Origin: Cellulomonas carbonis
GTDB taxonomy: Bacteria; Actinomycetota; Actinomycetes; Actinomycetales; Cellulomonadaceae
Assembly: GCF_014636275.1 (NCBI RefSeq)
Contig: NZ_BMEB01000002.1
Span: forward strand, 310,001-374,000
Direction of reading: 5' to 3'
Length of the DNA stretch: 64,000 bases
Positions 62,010 to 64,000 of the stretch are shown piece after piece. How positions within the stretch are numbered: position 1 is the first letter of the stretch; each line of letters opens with the position of its first letter. A model generated the notes under the pieces. The model searched no databases. It was not told the origin of the DNA and saw only the letters and a program-made list of their open reading frames with translations. Made by a program: the position numbers and the translations under genes.

Positions 62010-62105
62010 GGGCTGATGCTGGCCGGATCCGCGGCGGACGGGAAGATGCGCCGAAGGTCCGGTCGCGTCAAGCGGGCCGTGCCGCAGATGCTGCATCCTG
62101 GGCGC
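62010..62105. promoter_or_regulatory. Divergent promoter region of lyase and Lrp genes
   Basis: A 96-base gap with -10-like hexamers for both directions (CAGCAT for the lyase, CATCCT for lrp), each six bases from its start codon. GATGCTGCATC (62087-62097) is a dyad that overlaps the lrp -10 box. It could be the autoregulatory operator for Lrp. Confidence 0.45.
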
Positions 62106-62600
62106 ATGGACGTCCCTCGCCCGCCGAAGAACGTGCGCCCGTCGCTCGACGCCGTCGACCTCGGGATCCTCGCCGAGCTCGTCGCGAACGGGCGGCTCAC
62201 CAACGCCGCGCTCGCGGCCCGCGTCGGCGTGGCGGAGTCGACGTGCCTGCAGCGCGTGCGGTCGCTGCGCGACGCGGGCGTGATCGCGCGCTTCACGGCC
62301 GAGATCGACCCGGCGGCGCTCGGCCTCGGCCTCCAGGCGGTGATCAAGGTGCGGCTCGGCACCCACAGCCGCGACGTCGTGCACGCGTTCCGGTCCGTGC
62401 TCGCCGCGCTGCCCGGCGCGCTGACGATCTTCCACGTCGGGGGCGAGGACGACTACCTCGTGCACGTCGCCGTCGGGTCCGCCGCCGCGCTGCGCGACCT
62501 CGTGCTCGACCACCTCAACGTCCACCCGGCGGTGCGGCACACCGAGACGCAGCTCGTCTTCGAGGTCATCCCGGGCGCCGGGGTGCTGCCGACGGCGTGA
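62106..62600 (+). CDS. Lrp/AsnC-family regulator
   Basis: A 164-residue regulator: winged helix (LDAVDLGILAELVANGRLTN, VGVAESTCLQRVRSLRDAG) plus the RAM effector domain (AVIKVRLGTHSRDVV, HVGGEDDYLVHVAVGS). It should sense an amino acid and control the divergent lyase. CATCCT ends six bases before the ATG, a leaderless pattern. The N-terminal MDVPRPPKNVRP is short and basic. The ligand cannot be read from the sequence. Confidence 0.94.
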   Translation: MDVPRPPKNVRPSLDAVDLGILAELVANGRLTNAALAARVGVAESTCLQRVRSLRDAGVIARFTAEIDPAALGLGLQAVIKVRLGTHSRDVVHAFRSVLAALPGALTIFHVGGEDDYLVHVAVGSAAALRDLVLDHLNVHPAVRHTETQLVFEVIPGAGVLPTA

Positions 62601-62668
62601 GGACCGGTTCCCTCGGGCATGCTGGGGCGCGCGCGGCCGACGACGGCGCCGAGGGACGTGGAGGTGCG

Positions 62669-63412
62669 GTGGACGAGGTCCGTGCGTGGTTCGGCGAGGC
62701 GTGGCGCACCGCGACGACCCCGCAGCCCGTGCCCGACGACGTCGTCGTCCTCGGTGCGGCCGCGCTCGTCGTCGTCGTGCTGCTCGTGCCGGGGCTGTGG
62801 CGCGTCGCGCGGAACGTCCTGACGATCGTGCACGAGGCCGGTCACGCACTCGTCGCGGTGCTCACGGGGCGCCGGCTGCAGGGCATCCGGCTGCACTCGG
62901 ACACGTCGGGCCTCACGGTGTCGGTCGGCCGGCCGCGCGGGCCGGGGATGGTCGCGACCGCGTTCGCCGGCTACCCCGCTCCCGCGGTGCTGGGCCTGGG
63001 TGCGTCGTGGCTGCTCGGGCGCGGGTACGCCGTCGGCGTGCTGTGGGTGCTGCTCGTCGCGCTCGCGCTGCTGCTGGTGCAGATCCGGAACCTCTACGGG
63101 CTGTGGGCGGTGCTCGTCAGCGGCGTGCTGCTGTGGGGTGTCACGACGTGGGCGCCGGCCGCGTGGCAGGTCGCCGTCGCGTACGTCGTGACGTGGTTCC
63201 TGCTGCTCGGAGCGCCGCGTGCCGTCGTCGAGCTGCAGGTGTCGAGGTCGCGCGAGCGGCGGCGCGGTGTGCGCCGCGGCGCGTCCGACGCCGACGTGCT
63301 CGCCGGGCTGACGCGCGTCCCTGGCCTGGTGTGGGTGGGGGTGTTCCTCCTCGTGTGCGTCGCGGCCGCGGTGGTCGGGGGCGCGTGGATCGTCGGGCTC
63401 CCGCTGCGATGA
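62669..63412 (+). CDS. M50-like membrane metalloprotease
   Basis: A 247-residue integral membrane protein. IVHEAGHALVAVLTG carries HExxH (His55, Glu56, His59) at the edge of a membrane helix, the mark of M50-type proteases. A later FAGYPAPAVLGLG may supply more active-site parts, and about six more helices follow. Similar short actinobacterial members are annotated as M50 family. GGAGG lies before the GTG. Its stop overlaps the next small membrane gene. Substrate unknown. Confidence 0.88.
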   Translation: MDEVRAWFGEAWRTATTPQPVPDDVVVLGAAALVVVVLLVPGLWRVARNVLTIVHEAGHALVAVLTGRRLQGIRLHSDTSGLTVSVGRPRGPGMVATAFAGYPAPAVLGLGASWLLGRGYAVGVLWVLLVALALLLVQIRNLYGLWAVLVSGVLLWGVTTWAPAAWQVAVAYVVTWFLLLGAPRAVVELQVSRSRERRRGVRRGASDADVLAGLTRVPGLVWVGVFLLVCVAAAVVGGAWIVGLPLR

Positions 63413-63591
63413 GCGCGGCCGGCGCCGTCGCGCTGTGGGTCGCCGCCGTGGCGGCCCTCGTCGGCCTGTCGTGGTGGTTGCCGAGACCGCACGACGGGAT
63501 CGGGCACGCCGCGGTGCGCAACCGTGCCCTGCTCGTGGTCGCCGGGGCGCTGGTGGCGATCGTCGCCGGTGCGCTCCTCATGCCGCGCTGA
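63409..63591 (+). CDS. Small two-TM protein coupled to the M50-like protease
   Basis: A 60-residue protein with two hydrophobic helices (AVALWVAAVAALVGLSWWLP and LLVVAGALVAIVAGALLM). The ATG overlaps the protease stop in an ATGA junction, so it is translated with it and may assist it. I do not recognise the family. Confidence 0.7.
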   Translation: MSAAGAVALWVAAVAALVGLSWWLPRPHDGIGHAAVRNRALLVVAGALVAIVAGALLMPR

Positions 63592-63646
63592 GGTCGGGAC
63601 GTCCGACGACGCAGGGCGGCCGCTTCGGCAGCCGCCCCCGCCGGCG

Positions 63647-64000
63647 TCAGCCCTCGGTGCGCTCGTCGCGCCAGCGGACCCAGTGCTCGACGAGCGAGAG
63701 GTCGGAGTCGGGCCCGCCGATGCCGATCGTGAAGAGCGTCGCCCCGGCGTCGACCAGGGCGTCCGCGACGTCGGCTGGCGGTGCGTTGACGCCGACCGAG
63801 CGCTCGACGGCGGAGGCGTCGCGGCCGACGGCCTCGCCGTGCTCGTCGAGGATCGCGCTCTTGCGGCGCAGCGTCTCGACGTCGCCGAAGCTGTGCCAGA
63901 TGTCGGCGTGCTCGGCGACGACGCGCAGCGTCTTGCGCTCGCCGCCGCCGCCGATCATCACGGGGATGTCGCGCGTCGGCGCCGGGTTGCCCGCGGCGAG
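63647..64000 (-). CDS. LLM-class (luciferase-like) F420-dependent oxidoreductase, 5' end outside window
   Basis: Only the C-terminal 117 codons are visible. PTRDIPVMIGGGGERKTLRV followed by VAEHADIWHSFG is the end of a luciferase-like monooxygenase family TIM barrel, and DAGATLFTIGIGG then follows. Such proteins use FMN or F420 and are common in actinobacteria. Substrate and cofactor cannot be told from this part. The rest lies beyond the window. Confidence 0.9.
   Translation of the reverse strand, partial: LAAGNPAPTRDIPVMIGGGGERKTLRVVAEHADIWHSFGDVETLRRKSAILDEHGEAVGRDASAVERSVGVNAPPADVADALVDAGATLFTIGIGGPDSDLSLVEHWVRWRDERTEG

Overview
The window comes from a very GC-rich (mid-70s percent by eye) actinobacterium. 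The best guess is a Cellulomonas-like member of the Micrococcales. The basis is the GC3-saturated codon use, the many GTG starts and GTGA/ATGA gene overlaps, a secreted arabinanase beside a GH13 glucosidase, an oleA-oleBC-oleD olefin cluster with the actinobacterial BC fusion, a MetP/MetS transporter pair and an LLM-class oxidoreductase. It is an ordinary chromosomal segment: no integrase, transposase, phage gene, tRNA, rRNA or CRISPR array was seen, and only a few tandem and palindromic repeats break the coding density.

Layout. 1-3.4 kb: the 3' part of a GGDEF-EAL cyclic-di-GMP protein, a zinc-ribbon protein and a class I aminotransferase. 3.4-8.3 kb: a tandem glycine riboswitch driving gcvP-gcvT-gcvH. 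8.6-12.5 kb: a lone LuxR-type DNA-binding domain, a GIY-YIG-like protein, a NUDIX hydrolase, a DUF4287-SRPBCC protein, a membrane diguanylate cyclase and 3-methyladenine glycosylase (tag). 12.5-23.1 kb: HrpA helicase, membrane proteins, a frameshifted ComB-family gene, a beta-lactamase-fold lipoprotein and a GH13 glucosidase. 23.2-28.3 kb: the translationally coupled ole cluster (oleA condensation, oleBC beta-lactone synthesis and decarboxylation, oleD reduction) for long-chain olefins. 28.5-32 kb: a GNAT, an arabinanase with a LacI-type promoter, and glutamate dehydrogenase. 32.3-42 kb: two tandem universal stress proteins, YbaK, a STAS protein, an S9 peptidase and sbcDC.

42-48 kb: a membrane protein, an LmeA-like exported protein, the MetP/MetS amino-acid importer, purine nucleoside phosphorylase, a cupin and small proteins. 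48-56 kb: a large RecB-like nuclease / RNase H-fold / SF1 helicase fusion, a GNAT, an MFS exporter and an NfeD-flotillin pair. 56-64 kb: a MerR regulator with a 19-bp-spacer promoter, glucose-6-phosphate dehydrogenase, a small protein paralogous to one at 47.7 kb, an APH-like kinase, a PLP sulfur-amino-acid lyase divergent from an Lrp regulator, an M50-like metalloprotease and a partial LLM oxidoreductase.

Points of most interest are two families of dispersed palindromic repeats (2041/28401 and 3361/17498), a pair of uncharacterised paralogous small proteins, a one-base deletion breaking a comB homologue, many genes with a -10-like hexamer 6-8 nt before the start codon (leaderless transcription), and clustered perfect palindromes between gdhA and usp. 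I did not find a convincing wholly new multi-gene system.
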